Source of the DNA: Pradoshia sp. D12
Lineage (GTDB): Bacteria; Bacillota; Bacilli; Bacillales; Pradoshiaceae
Length of the DNA: 64,000 nucleotides
Reading direction: 5' to 3'
Assembly (NCBI RefSeq): GCF_008935075.1
Contig: NZ_CP044545.1
Span: 3,723,587-3,787,586 of the forward strand
Shown: positions 1 through 7,502 of the stretch, in pieces
How the letters are laid out: each line of letters starts with the position of its first letter
How positions within the stretch are numbered: the first letter of the stretch is position 1
The notes under the pieces: generated by a model
Seen by the model: only the letters and a program-made list of their open reading frames with translations
Databases searched by the model: none
Told to the model about the DNA's origin: nothing
Program-made: the position numbers and the translations under genes

Positions 1-261
1 GCAATTAGGGGAGCTAACAGCACCTATATGAATGAAGGCATGATCTCCTTGTAGCGATTGATAACAAAGAGGCCATTTCTATAAAAATTGTATTTACCCA
101 GCTTTTTTTATTACAGAATTATTGATAATGACACAAAGTCTTCATTACCAAGGGGCTAGCTTCTGTAAATGTGACTCTTTATAGTAAAGTCATGGGACAA
201 AATACAAAAAATCAATGACATTTTATGTTAATTTCCACATATGACATCATATGTTCACATG

Positions 262-284
262 AAAAAAGCCGCGCAGTGGCGGCT
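262..284 (-). terminator. Rho-independent terminator of the ssb operon
   Basis: On the minus strand AGCCGC and GCGGCT form a perfect 6-bp stem around a 6-nt loop, followed by a run of T. It lies about 70 bp downstream of the small gene that follows ssb. Nothing else recognisable was seen between position 1 and the start of the gene region at 354. Confidence 0.75.
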
Positions 285-353
285 ATCAAGAGGGGATAAA
301 ACTTTTATAAGTGTATTGGAGGCATTTTGTGTGCAGATTATGTTTGTGAGGGA

Positions 354-542
354 TTAATGTTCGTGGAGTTGATACGTTTGTTCACATAATTGATATTGAA
401 GCTCCTTCATGTTAGACAATTCTTTTATGAGGATTTGCAGAGTCTGTTCGATTTTTCTCAAATCTGACTCACTTTTGGATACACGGCTATTTACACTGCC
501 AACGATTCGGATTAAATCAGCGACTACTTCCCGCTCGTTCAT
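354..542 (-). CDS. Small hypothetical protein coupled to SSB
   Basis: A 62-residue charged protein that I do not recognise. Its ATG overlaps the TGA of the upstream ssb gene (ATGA arrangement), which suggests translational coupling and a two-gene operon closed by the terminator at 262-284. The sequence is rich in Glu, Lys, Leu and Gln with heptad-like spacing, so a short coiled coil is plausible; there is no signal peptide or membrane segment. Partnership with SSB is inferred only from the overlap. The call rests on that overlap and on the absence of a better frame. Confidence 0.55.
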   Translation of the reverse strand: MNEREVVADLIRIVGSVNSRVSKSESDLRKIEQTLQILIKELSNMKELQYQLCEQTYQLHEH

Positions 543-913
543 AAAATAGGCACTGCGTTCGTTTCCAGACTGCCTTCATGAAGGTTATTCACCCGTTTAC
601 GATCTAAAAAGTTAACACTTTCCACTATAACTTCTGTTACATACGTACGTTTACCTTCTGGATTCTCATAATTACGTGTATGAATTCTTCCAACAATACT
701 GACTACAGAACCTTTTTGACAATAGGATGCTGTATTTTCAGCTGCCCGATTCCAAATTGTGCAGTTTACAAAGTCCGTCCCATACTCGCCATCTGCATTC
801 TTAAAATTCCTCGTAACGGCCAAAGTAATGTTTGATACAGCTTTGCCTTCCGGTGTATAACGCAGATCAGGATCCTTCGTCAGCCTTCCAACAAGCGCAA
901 CCTGATTTAACAT
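539..913 (-). CDS. ssbB: Single-stranded DNA-binding protein, short competence type
   Basis: A 124-residue OB-fold SSB that coats single-stranded DNA. The N-terminal core (MLNQVALVGRLTKDPDLRYT, then NITLAV and FVNCTIWN) is typical of the family and fills the first ~105 residues. The protein ends without the Gly/Pro/Gln-rich linker and without the acidic DDDLPF-like tip that recruits partner proteins in the housekeeping SsbA. Length and missing tip match B. subtilis SsbB (YwpH), which protects incoming DNA during natural transformation, and ywpF next door supports the same locus. The start follows an AGGTGAAGGT ribosome-binding site. No convincing ComK site was found upstream, so competence regulation is inferred from the family only. 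Confidence 0.85.
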   Translation of the reverse strand: MLNQVALVGRLTKDPDLRYTPEGKAVSNITLAVTRNFKNADGEYGTDFVNCTIWNRAAENTASYCQKGSVVSIVGRIHTRNYENPEGKRTYVTEVIVESVNFLDRKRVNNLHEGSLETNAVPIL

Positions 914-1172
914 ACTACCTTCACCTCTCTTTTATATAGCTTACAGAGGTATCATAAAAGAGTTATGGTTAAAAGTAAAAGAGGCGATTTGGGACTTTAG
1001 AGGGAGATTTTCACTCAAATTTCCTTTTTGAATATATAAATATGGTGTTTGTAATCAATATTTATAATCTGTGAATTATTTAACAAACTCTTCGACAAAC
1101 AATATAAATATTTTTTCTTTTTTTTACCATGCTATAATGAACATATAATAATTTAAAATTGGAGGTAAGTTG

Positions 1173-1583
1173 ATGAAAACCTTTAAGTTAGTTTCCTTGC
1201 AGTTACTTCCAGACAATCAGCATCCAACCGAATTACATATCCTAGACGGATTAATTATTAATAAAGAAAATGAGGCAAACACTTGGCTTATTGAGGCAGT
1301 CGTTGATTATGAACATTTCAATCTTTTCAAGGAAATCACTGCTGATACTGACAAGCTTACCGTTAGCTGTATCATCACAAAGAAGGATAATATCCCTGCC
1401 TACTTCGATGCAACTATCGCTGATGTCCGCAAGATGGATCAATTCGCCAGCATCCTGTTTCGGGCAAAGATTCGCAATCGCAGAAGAGAAGCCGTTGAAT
1501 TCCTATTGGATACACTAGTAGATGAAGGATATAATGGTGAGGATTTAAAAAACGCCTTTAAAGAAGGCCTGGGTAATAAATAA
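1173..1583 (+). CDS. ywpF: YwpF-family protein
   Basis: A 136-residue protein of the Bacillus YwpF family, whose function is unknown. It begins MKTFKLVSLQ and contains the conserved-looking segment DGLIINKENE near residue 26. The ATG at 1173 is preferred over a TTG three bases upstream because GGAGGT at 1161-1166 sits six bases before the ATG. A TATAAT at 1133-1138 with an upstream TG is a likely extended -10 element. The gene is divergent from ssbB, as expected for the ywpH-ywpF neighbourhood. A perfect Spo0A-box heptamer (TTCGACA, 1091-1097) lies upstream, but one heptamer alone is weak evidence. Confidence 0.8.
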   Translation: MKTFKLVSLQLLPDNQHPTELHILDGLIINKENEANTWLIEAVVDYEHFNLFKEITADTDKLTVSCIITKKDNIPAYFDATIADVRKMDQFASILFRAKIRNRRREAVEFLLDTLVDEGYNGEDLKNAFKEGLGNK

Positions 1584-1585
1584 CA

Positions 1586-1608
1586 GCTGGCGAGATTACC
1601 TCGCCAGC
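1586..1608. terminator. Hairpin between convergent ywpF and lipoprotein genes
   Basis: GCTGGCGAG and CTCGCCAGC form a perfect 9-bp stem with a 5-nt loop, directly after the ywpF stop and before the stop of the convergent lipoprotein gene. T-rich sequence follows on the plus strand, so it can serve ywpF and possibly both genes. Confidence 0.75.
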
Positions 1609-1617
1609 TTAAACTTG

Positions 1618-2004
1618 TTACTTATTTTTATCTTTACCATTGTTATTGTTGTTATCAAGGATATCGTCTGCGCCTCGATCTGCATCGTTCCTGATTCTAT
1701 CCCCATCTTCTCTTACATCTGTATCTAACTCAGAATCTTGACCATTATCATTAGTATCATTCATACCATTATTATCATCGTTACCGTTGATACCATTGCC
1801 ATTATTGTTATTGTTGCCATTCATACCGTTATTATCTTTTGTGCTTTCGTTCGTATCTATCCCATTATTATCGTTCGTTCCGTTATTTTGCTCTTGGTTG
1901 TTGTTACGTTCTGGAGGCGGGTTATTGTCATCGTTATTATTACACCCCACCATTAATACAGATGCCAACGCAACCCCCATAATCGCTTTATAAAACTTCT
2001 GCAT
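1618..2004 (-). CDS. Asn/Asp-rich lipoprotein
   Basis: A 128-residue secreted lipoprotein with no family I recognise. The first 20 residues form a lipoprotein signal (MQKFYKAIMGVALASVLMVG) ending at Cys21, the likely lipidated residue, so it should be anchored outside the cytoplasmic membrane. The rest is almost wholly low complexity: runs of Asn, Gly and Asp up to about residue 90, then an acidic, Arg-containing stretch (TDVREDGDRIRNDADRG) and a final Asn run. The start was set at 2004 because AAAGGAG lies seven bases upstream; a longer frame to 2022 lacks a ribosome-binding site. A 14-bp palindrome (GACCTGATCAGGTC, 2031-2044) lies just upstream and could be an operator. Confidence 0.75.
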   Translation of the reverse strand: MQKFYKAIMGVALASVLMVGCNNNDDNNPPPERNNNQEQNNGTNDNNGIDTNESTKDNNGMNGNNNNNGNGINGNDDNNGMNDTNDNGQDSELDTDVREDGDRIRNDADRGADDILDNNNNNGKDKNK

Positions 2005-2085
2005 TCGGCATGCTCCTTTCATACATTTATGACCTGATCAGGTCTGTTTTTAGATTACCCAGAAGAGGACAGATTATGATGGGCA

Positions 2086-2114
2086 AAAAAAAGCAGGCCC
2101 AAACATTTGGGCCT
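2086..2114 (-). terminator. Strong orphan terminator pointing left
   Basis: On the minus strand AGGCCCAAA and TTTGGGCCT form a 9-bp stem with a 2-nt loop followed by GC and eight T. No minus-strand gene of ordinary size lies upstream (2115-2376), so it must end either a transcript from beyond the SDR gene or a short RNA starting in this gap. Confidence 0.7.
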
Positions 2115-2376
2115 TCAAATAGGGAGAAGTGATATGGTTATCCACGTGCCAGTGCATATACACTAGCTTATATTCCTTTAATAACACAAACAGGTAAATT
2201 CTAAACGTATTTGCGAAAATTGCCTTCACCGTAAAATAAACTTCTCTTATTTCAGCTTATGCTTACCCTAATTTTTATTGATTGGATGGTTCATACTAAT
2301 ACAGCCAGAGTTCCTGAAAGCATTTTGCATAAAGGCCTCAAGGTAAAAGGCATACATCATAAGCGAGGAAAACTTT

Positions 2377-3429
2377 ATGGATATAAAAAAAGTCGAACAG
2401 ATGAAAGATCAATCTATGAAGAGACTCCATTTAAAGGACCTGAAAGACCAGGTAATTGTTATTACTGGTGCTTCCAGCGGGATTGGGCTTGTTACGGCAC
2501 GGATGGCAGCTGAAAAAGGAGCTAAGGTTGTCGTGGCGGCCCGGAATAAAGATGCCCTCCAGGAATTAGTCTACGAATTGAAAAGCAAGGGGCATGAAGC
2601 AGTCTGGGTTGCTGCAGATGTTGGAGTTGAAGAGGATGTCCTTAAAATTGCTGAAACAGCCATCTTGAATTATGGCGGCTTTGATACATGGGTAAACAAT
2701 GCTGGTGTTTCGATTTATGGAACAACAACCGAAGTCAGCATAAAAGATATGCGACGTATGTTTGATACTGTTTTTTGGGGTGTCGTTTACGGATCCAGAA
2801 TCGCGGTCGAGCATTATAAAACACGTGGTGGCCCTGGTGCCATTATTAATATCGGCAGTTTCTTTGGTGATAGGGGAACCGTTATCCAGTCCACCTACTC
2901 CTCTGCCAAATTTGCTTTGCATGGCTGGACGGAAAACCTGCGAATGGAGCTCGAGAAAGAAAACGCTCCAATTTCTGTGACGCTCATTCACCCCGGAAGA
3001 ATCGATACACCATACAATGAGCACGCTCGCAGTTATCTGGAAAAGCAGCCGACTCATATAGGAATGATCTATGCACCTGAAACAGTAGCCGAGGCCATCC
3101 TCTTTGCCGCAGAGCATCCAAAACGTGATATGTATGTTGGATCTCAGGCTAAATTCCTGGCTATGCTAGGCAGGTTTGCCCCAAGGTTTACCGATAAATT
3201 TGTGGAAAAGACTATGTACCATACACAGCATGATGACCGTCCATCCAACCCACCGGAGGATAGCGCCCTGTACAAAGCTGGATACGGATTGCATGAACGC
3301 GGCACCAATAAAGGCTGGATCCGTGAAACAAGCTATTATGTGAAAGCATCCAAACACCCAGTCCTAACTTCCGTACTGGTAGCCGGGATTGGCGCTTGCC
3401 TATTAGCAACCTTCATGCAAAATAAGTAA
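2377..3429 (+). CDS. Short-chain dehydrogenase/reductase with C-terminal membrane anchor
   Basis: A 350-residue classical SDR oxidoreductase, probably NAD(P)-dependent; the substrate is unknown. The Rossmann dinucleotide loop GASSGIG is at residues 31-37, the structural NNAG at 107-110, and the catalytic set Ser161, Tyr174 and Lys178 (YSSAK) is intact. It is about 100 residues longer than a minimal SDR. The extra C-terminal part ends in a hydrophobic stretch at about 329-345 followed by a short basic tail, suggesting tail anchoring to the membrane. A GAGG eight bases upstream supports the start. It is a single plus-strand gene converging on fabZ and is not part of the fatty-acid operon. Confidence 0.85.
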   Translation: MDIKKVEQMKDQSMKRLHLKDLKDQVIVITGASSGIGLVTARMAAEKGAKVVVAARNKDALQELVYELKSKGHEAVWVAADVGVEEDVLKIAETAILNYGGFDTWVNNAGVSIYGTTTEVSIKDMRRMFDTVFWGVVYGSRIAVEHYKTRGGPGAIINIGSFFGDRGTVIQSTYSSAKFALHGWTENLRMELEKENAPISVTLIHPGRIDTPYNEHARSYLEKQPTHIGMIYAPETVAEAILFAAEHPKRDMYVGSQAKFLAMLGRFAPRFTDKFVEKTMYHTQHDDRPSNPPEDSALYKAGYGLHERGTNKGWIRETSYYVKASKHPVLTSVLVAGIGACLLATFMQNK

Positions 3430-3442
3430 GCAATATTGAAAA

Positions 3443-3470
3443 AGCAGAAGGCCTTTGTTGACCTTCTGCT
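3443..3470. terminator. Bidirectional terminator between SDR gene and fabZ
   Basis: AGCAGAAGG and CCTTCTGCT form a 9-bp stem with a 10-nt loop. T-rich sequence follows on both strands (TTTCTGATTCT on plus, TTTTTC on minus), so it can serve the convergent SDR gene and fabZ. Confidence 0.8.
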
Positions 3471-3506
3471 TTCTGATTCTCTTTATGAAAAGAAAAAAAG
3501 AAGATG

Positions 3507-3941
3507 TTAGGACTTCTCATCGCCTAAAGCAAACGTTATTTCGGCTTCACAAGCCAACTCGCCATTCACAGTCGCCCTGCCAATTCCTTTTCCAATCGGA
3601 CCGCGCACTCTTGTCAATTCTACTTCCAAACGCAGTTGGTCACCAGGACGCACCTGTCTCTTAAAGCGGCATTTATCAATACCGGCAAAAAATGCAAGCC
3701 TCCCCTTATTTTCCTCTTTAATCAGAACAGCCACCGCTCCCACTTGAGCCAGCGCCTCCACAATCAGCACCCCCGGCATAACTGGATAATCCGGAAAATG
3801 ACCATTAAAAAACTCCTCATTCGCCGTCACATTCTTAACCCCAACTGCCCGCTTCCCCTCATCAACCTCCAAAATCTGATCAACCAACAAAAACGGATAC
3901 CGATGCGGAATAATCTCCTTAATTTGCTGAACATCTAACAT
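3507..3941 (-). CDS. fabZ: 3-hydroxyacyl-[ACP] dehydratase FabZ
   Basis: A cytoplasmic hot-dog-fold dehydratase of 144 residues, full length for the family. It removes water from (3R)-3-hydroxyacyl-ACP to give trans-2-enoyl-ACP in each round of type II fatty acid synthesis. The catalytic pair is present: His48 in [12 protein letters not shown] and Glu62 in [10 protein letters not shown]. The start has a GGGGG ribosome-binding site. In B. subtilis fabZ also lies near the flhO-flhP-mbl cluster. The upstream side is occupied by the structured repeat array at 3962-4553, which lies in the same orientation and could form part of the fabZ leader RNA if transcribed. Confidence 0.95.
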   Translation of the reverse strand: MLDVQQIKEIIPHRYPFLLVDQILEVDEGKRAVGVKNVTANEEFFNGHFPDYPVMPGVLIVEALAQVGAVAVLIKEENKGRLAFFAGIDKCRFKRQVRPGDQLRLEVELTRVRGPIGKGIGRATVNGELACEAEITFALGDEKS

Positions 3942-3961
3942 ATAATTTCCCCCTTTATTTA

Positions 3962-4553
3962 TAAAGCTGAGACGGCTTGCTCAGAAGCGAGGAGCATAAG
4001 ACAGGACATCGGAAGGAGGTGTTCTTCCTCCTGCCGAGGTCATGCTTATGTCCTGAGCTTCTAGCCGTCGAAGCTGGATTACACTATAAAGCTGAAGGGC
4101 CTTATTCAATGAACGAAGACTAAATGCGCTACGTCCTGTGGCAACGTCTTCATGACCTACATCCTGTAGGCTCGCGAGGAGCATAAGACAGGACATCGGA
4201 AGGAGGTGTTCTTCCTCCTGCCGAGGTCATGCTTATGTCCTGAGCTTCTAGCCGTCGAAGCTGGATTACACTATAAAGCTGAAGGGCCTTATTCAATGAA
4301 CGAAGACTAAATGCGCCACGTCCTTTGGCCACGTCTTCATGACCTACATCCTGTAGGCCCGCGACAAGCATAAGACGAATACTCGGAGGGAAGGTTCTCT
4401 CCCGTAGAGTATTTGCTTATGACTCGAGCTCCTAGGAGTCGAAGCTGGATTAAATCAAAAAGCTGAAGGCCTTAAACAAGGAACGAAGACTAAATGCGCC
4501 ACGTCCTGTGACAACGTCTTCATGACCTACATCCTGTAGCCCGCGACAAATGT
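3962..4553 (-). repeat. Array of structured intergenic repeat elements (locus 1)
   Basis: Modular base-paired elements read on the minus strand. A nearly exact direct tandem duplication of 187 bp (3987-4173 and 4174-4360) is followed by a third, more divergent unit to about 4553. Each unit combines a long hairpin (module A, with CATAAG/CTTATG and GGAGG/CCTCC stems) and a double hairpin (module B) whose loops show CAGGATG and CAGGACG. The array lies between the terminator of the EpuA-like gene and fabZ. The same family occurs at 37272-37573 and 44739-45227 on the plus strand. I do not recognise it as a named family. Confidence 0.85.
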
Positions 4554-4604
4554 AATGAGACGCGAAAGTGGTAAGACCACTTTTCATCAAACTTCTCCTA
4601 CCTA

Positions 4605-4639
4605 ATAAAAAACAGGAAGGGATATATCTTGCCTTCCTG
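4605..4639 (-). terminator. Terminator of the flhO-flhP-epuA operon
   Basis: On the minus strand CAGGAAGG and CCTTCCTG form an 8-bp stem followed by six T, directly downstream of the EpuA-like gene. A second small hairpin (AAAGTGG/CCACTTT) follows at 4565-4583. Confidence 0.85.
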
Positions 4640-4645
4640 CCCGTA

Positions 4646-4933
4646 TTATTTGTCTTTATTCTCCGTCGTGTCCTTATTGACCAAATCAACGATATGAGTC
4701 CATGTAGATTTCTTAAAAACATCCATTGCTTTTCCATCACCCATAACGGAATAGCCAACCATGGCTCCACCAACAAGGGCCATCATCGTCAACACAAGGA
4801 CAATTATAATACGAGCCCAAAGTGGCACTAACCGGATTTTGATTTTTTGATCATTACCCAGTTTTTTTCTATCTATTCGACTGTTTGGTTCAGACTCAGT
4901 CTGCTCACTTTTATTATTAACCAACGCTTGCAT
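4646..4933 (-). CDS. EpuA-like small membrane protein (DNA-directed RNA polymerase subunit beta family)
   Basis: A 95-residue protein resembling the EpuA family, often labelled DNA-directed RNA polymerase subunit beta although it is a single-pass membrane protein. Residues 1-34 are hydrophilic and basic, residues about 39-63 form one membrane span (PLWARIIIVLVLTMMALVGG), and the end carries the family-like stretch GDGKAMDVFKKSTWTHIVD. That motif is the basis for the call. It follows flhP by 12 bp and is the last gene before the operon terminator, so it is probably co-transcribed with the flagellar rod genes. Its biochemical role is unknown; an RNA polymerase role is not supported by anything visible. 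Confidence 0.7.
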   Translation of the reverse strand: MQALVNNKSEQTESEPNSRIDRKKLGNDQKIKIRLVPLWARIIIVLVLTMMALVGGAMVGYSVMGDGKAMDVFKKSTWTHIVDLVNKDTTENKDK

Positions 4934-4945
4934 TCTTTTACTCCT

Positions 4946-5791
4946 TTAACGAATACCGTTGACCAACCCCATCATTTGATCGGCCATACTAACCGTCCGT
5001 GATTGAAATTGATATAACCTCTGAGTTTGCATCATTTCTGTCATCTCAGTACTAATATCGACATTAGATTGTTCCAAGTTTCCTTGAACCATAGAAATTT
5101 CATCTCTAAAAGCACCGGTTAGTTGGGTATATATGTCGTTTTCTGATACATCCAATTGTGCCATATTTTTCGGAAGAGTGAAAGTATTATTATTTATCAT
5201 TTCCATAAATTGAGGCTTCTTGACGGAGATAATCCCCAGATTAAATGATTGCATCCCATTTTCAGTAGCGACATTTAGCTGGCCTTTATCTGTAAATGTT
5301 ATGTCACTAGGGTTACCATTTATCCTAATTTCCTGATTATTTTCATCCAATACTGCACTGCCATTTGATGTTACTAGTTGCACATGATTAGATCCATCAG
5401 AAGCTGGACTAAGATAAAAAGCCCCATCCCTTGTGTAACCAAGCTGACTGCTAGTGCCATCTGCCGTGCGAATGGCAAAAAATAAATTCTCATTAGTAAG
5501 AGCGACATCCAAGTCACGTTCCGTTTTTTGCAGATTACCCTGTGCCAAATTAAGCTGAGACTGAATCATTTTTGCGCCAACACCCACTCGAATACCATTT
5601 GGCGTCAATCGGCCTTTTTCCTTCTCAGTTCGCTCCTGATTATTGAATTCCTGAGCAAGCATGTCTGAGAAATAGGTATCTTTTCTTTTAAAACCGGTCG
5701 TCGAAGTATTTGAGATATTATTCGAAACTGTTTCCAACTTCTTTTGCAGCTGCCCCATTGTATTTGATGAGGTTATCATCATTCGATTCAT
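4946..5791 (-). CDS. flhP: Flagellar basal-body rod protein FlhP
   Basis: A 281-residue FlgG/FlgF-type axial protein secreted by the flagellar type III apparatus to build the rod of the basal body. The conserved N-terminal rod motif is seen as LETVSNNISNTSTTGFKRK (about 18-36), and the C-terminal coiled coil as VQGNLEQSNVDISTEMTEMM, where the central SNVD signature is typical. The middle region (about 95-225) is the variable D1 domain. It follows flhO by 37 bp, matching the B. subtilis mbl-flhO-flhP order, and precedes the EpuA-like gene by 12 bp. Confidence 0.9.
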   Translation of the reverse strand: MNRMMITSSNTMGQLQKKLETVSNNISNTSTTGFKRKDTYFSDMLAQEFNNQERTEKEKGRLTPNGIRVGVGAKMIQSQLNLAQGNLQKTERDLDVALTNENLFFAIRTADGTSSQLGYTRDGAFYLSPASDGSNHVQLVTSNGSAVLDENNQEIRINGNPSDITFTDKGQLNVATENGMQSFNLGIISVKKPQFMEMINNNTFTLPKNMAQLDVSENDIYTQLTGAFRDEISMVQGNLEQSNVDISTEMTEMMQTQRLYQFQSRTVSMADQMMGLVNGIR

Positions 5792-5828
5792 CCTTATTTA
5801 CCCTCCTCTTCATTCAGCTCTTTATCGA

Positions 5829-6662
5829 TTACAGCTTACCTATTTCATTGACGGTTTTTTGCATGCTTTGATCATAGGCTTGTACAATCTTTTGATTGGC
5901 TTCAAATGTACGATAGGCAGCCATCATATCAGTCATTGTTTTGGATGAATCCACATTGGACTGTTCAATTGAACCTTGTTGAACAGCAAATTGAACATTA
6001 TTTAATGTATAGGCAGAAGGCAGCTCTCCTTCATTGATCCGGTATAATCCATCGCCTTCCTTGATGAGCTGTGCCGTTGGAGTAGCGCTAAAGCTTATTC
6101 CAATTCGTCCTCTATTCAATGTTCCCTCAGATATCTCACCCTGAGAACTAATCGCAAAATTTTCGGAGTTTAAAAGGATACGTTCCCTATTCTCATCTAG
6201 GACATAATAACCGTTAGCAGTTGTTAAATAGCCTGAGCCATCTAATGTAAAATTCCCGTTTCGTGTATATCTCAAGCCATCAGGAGTCTCAACTGTAAAC
6301 AGGGCCGTACCCGGTTGATTCCTTTCAGGATCAATAGGCATAGCTTGATCTACAATAGCCATGTCCGTAGTATTGTCGGTTGTTTTAACATCACCCTGTG
6401 AAAAAGACGGGATAGTCTCTTGTACATAAACACCCGTGTTCAATGCACCCACATATTTTGAATGATTGATGGATACTGATTCCTCAACGGGAAGATTCAC
6501 TTTTTCATAACTGCTAAGCAGCATTTCTGGAAATGAGCGTACACTCGCTTGATCCTCTTTATATCCGACCGTATTGGCATTCGCTAAATTATTTGCAAGC
6601 AGCTCCGTTTTGCGTTGCTGAGCCAGCATACCGGATGCCGCTGTATAGAATCCTTTAAACAT
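5829..6662 (-). CDS. flhO: Flagellar basal-body rod protein FlhO
   Basis: A 277-residue FlgG/FlgF-family rod protein, the partner of FlhP in the flagellar axial structure. The N-terminal signature GFYTAASGMLAQQRKTELLA leads into NNLANANTVGYKEDQ, and the C-terminus has IEQSNVDSSKTMTDMMAAYR. The start at 6662 (MFKGFYTAASGM) is preferred because it aligns with the family N-terminus and has a GGGGGTGG ribosome-binding site; nine further in-frame codons upstream look non-coding. An 840-bp gap filled mostly by 85-bp tandem repeats separates it from mbl, so unlike in B. subtilis it probably needs its own promoter. Confidence 0.9.
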   Translation of the reverse strand: MFKGFYTAASGMLAQQRKTELLANNLANANTVGYKEDQASVRSFPEMLLSSYEKVNLPVEESVSINHSKYVGALNTGVYVQETIPSFSQGDVKTTDNTTDMAIVDQAMPIDPERNQPGTALFTVETPDGLRYTRNGNFTLDGSGYLTTANGYYVLDENRERILLNSENFAISSQGEISEGTLNRGRIGISFSATPTAQLIKEGDGLYRINEGELPSAYTLNNVQFAVQQGSIEQSNVDSSKTMTDMMAAYRTFEANQKIVQAYDQSMQKTVNEIGKL

Positions 6663-6839
6663 TTCTCCACCCCCAAATAGGCCTAACAAACACCCATATT
6701 ACCATTATATAGGGAATAATTTTATAAGATACGGACTTTTTTCCTAAAAACCGATTTCTCTCGACATAGGGGGAGTATATGTGGACTTTGTAGTGTTAAC
6801 TGGAGTTGTGTGGAAGGAGAGATGTTGTAGAGGTGTTGC

Positions 6840-7385
6840 ATAGGTCGGGTATAGGCGCTCCATAGCCGGGGCATAGGCGGAGCATAGCTGCTTTCCTCTA
6901 CCCTTCACCTACCTTTGACCGACCTATACCCGGGTATAGGTGCCTCATAGCCAGGGCATAGGTGGACCATACCTGCTTTCCTCTACCTTTCACCTACCTT
7001 TGACCGACCTATACCCGGGTATAGGTGCCTCATAGCCAGGGCATAGGTGGACCATACCTGCTTTCCTCTACCTTTCACCTACCTTTGACCGACCTATACC
7101 CGGGTATAGGTGCCTCATAGCCAGGGCATAGGTGGACCATACCTGCTTTCCTCTGCCTTTCACCTACCTTTGACCGACCTTTACCCGGGTATAGGTACCT
7201 CATAGCCAGGGCATAGGTGGACCATACCTGCTTTCCTCTGCCTTTCACCTACCTTTGACCGGCCTATACCCGGGTATAGGTGCCTCATAGCCAGGGCATA
7301 GGCGGACCATACCTGCTTCACTACAACCTCTCACCTACCTTTCACCTGCCTTTCACCTGCCTTTCACCTGCCTTTACACAGGCAC
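6840..7385. repeat. 85-bp tandem repeat array (locus T1)
   Basis: Five consecutive 85-bp units start at 6917, 7002, 7087, 7172 and 7257, preceded by a degenerate partial unit from about 6840. Each unit carries an 18-bp near or perfect palindrome (CCTATACCCGGGTATAGG, first at 6923-6940) and many ACCTNNNACC/GGTATAGG-like words. The right end decays into an 11-bp repeat (CTTTCACCTGC, about four copies). The array fills most of the flhO-mbl gap (6663-7454) and no gene is seen in it. A related array with the same period lies at 25570-25870. Confidence 0.95.
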
Positions 7386-7454
7386 AGGTCGCAGCATAGA
7401 TGAATCATTCCCACGCACGGCATTGCCCTCCACAAGAGGACATCCCTTACCCAT

Positions 7455-7486
7455 ACAAAAAAACCAGTTCATCAACTGAACTGGTT
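7455..7486 (-). terminator. mbl: mbl terminator
   Basis: On the minus strand AACCAGTTC and GAACTGGTT form a 9-bp stem with a 7-nt loop followed by a run of T, 16 bp after the mbl stop codon. It separates mbl from flhO transcriptionally. Confidence 0.9.
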
Positions 7487-7502
7487 TTATATTGCCTGGT
7501 GA

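Noticed and set aside
914-1090. ComK box upstream of ssbB
   Set aside because: Only one half resembles AAAA-N5-TTTT; a proper pair of half-sites with standard spacing was not found.
1738-1993. Plus-strand frames opposite the lipoprotein gene
   Set aside because: Antisense to Asn/Asp codons (Ile/Val/Leu runs); no start signal.
2259-2513. 84-codon plus-strand frame overlapping the SDR start
   Set aside because: Out of frame with the well-supported SDR gene, no ribosome-binding site, no recognisable domain.
3981-4371. Minus-strand frames encoding GLQDVGHEDV-type peptides in the repeats as protein genes
   Set aside because: They follow the repeat copies, begin at arbitrary codons, and differ mainly by amino-acid-changing substitutions. 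Only the copy at 4450-4587 has a good start and is listed as a finding.
6840-7385. CRISPR array
   Set aside because: The repeated units are directly contiguous with no unique spacers, the period is 85 bp throughout, and no cas genes are nearby.
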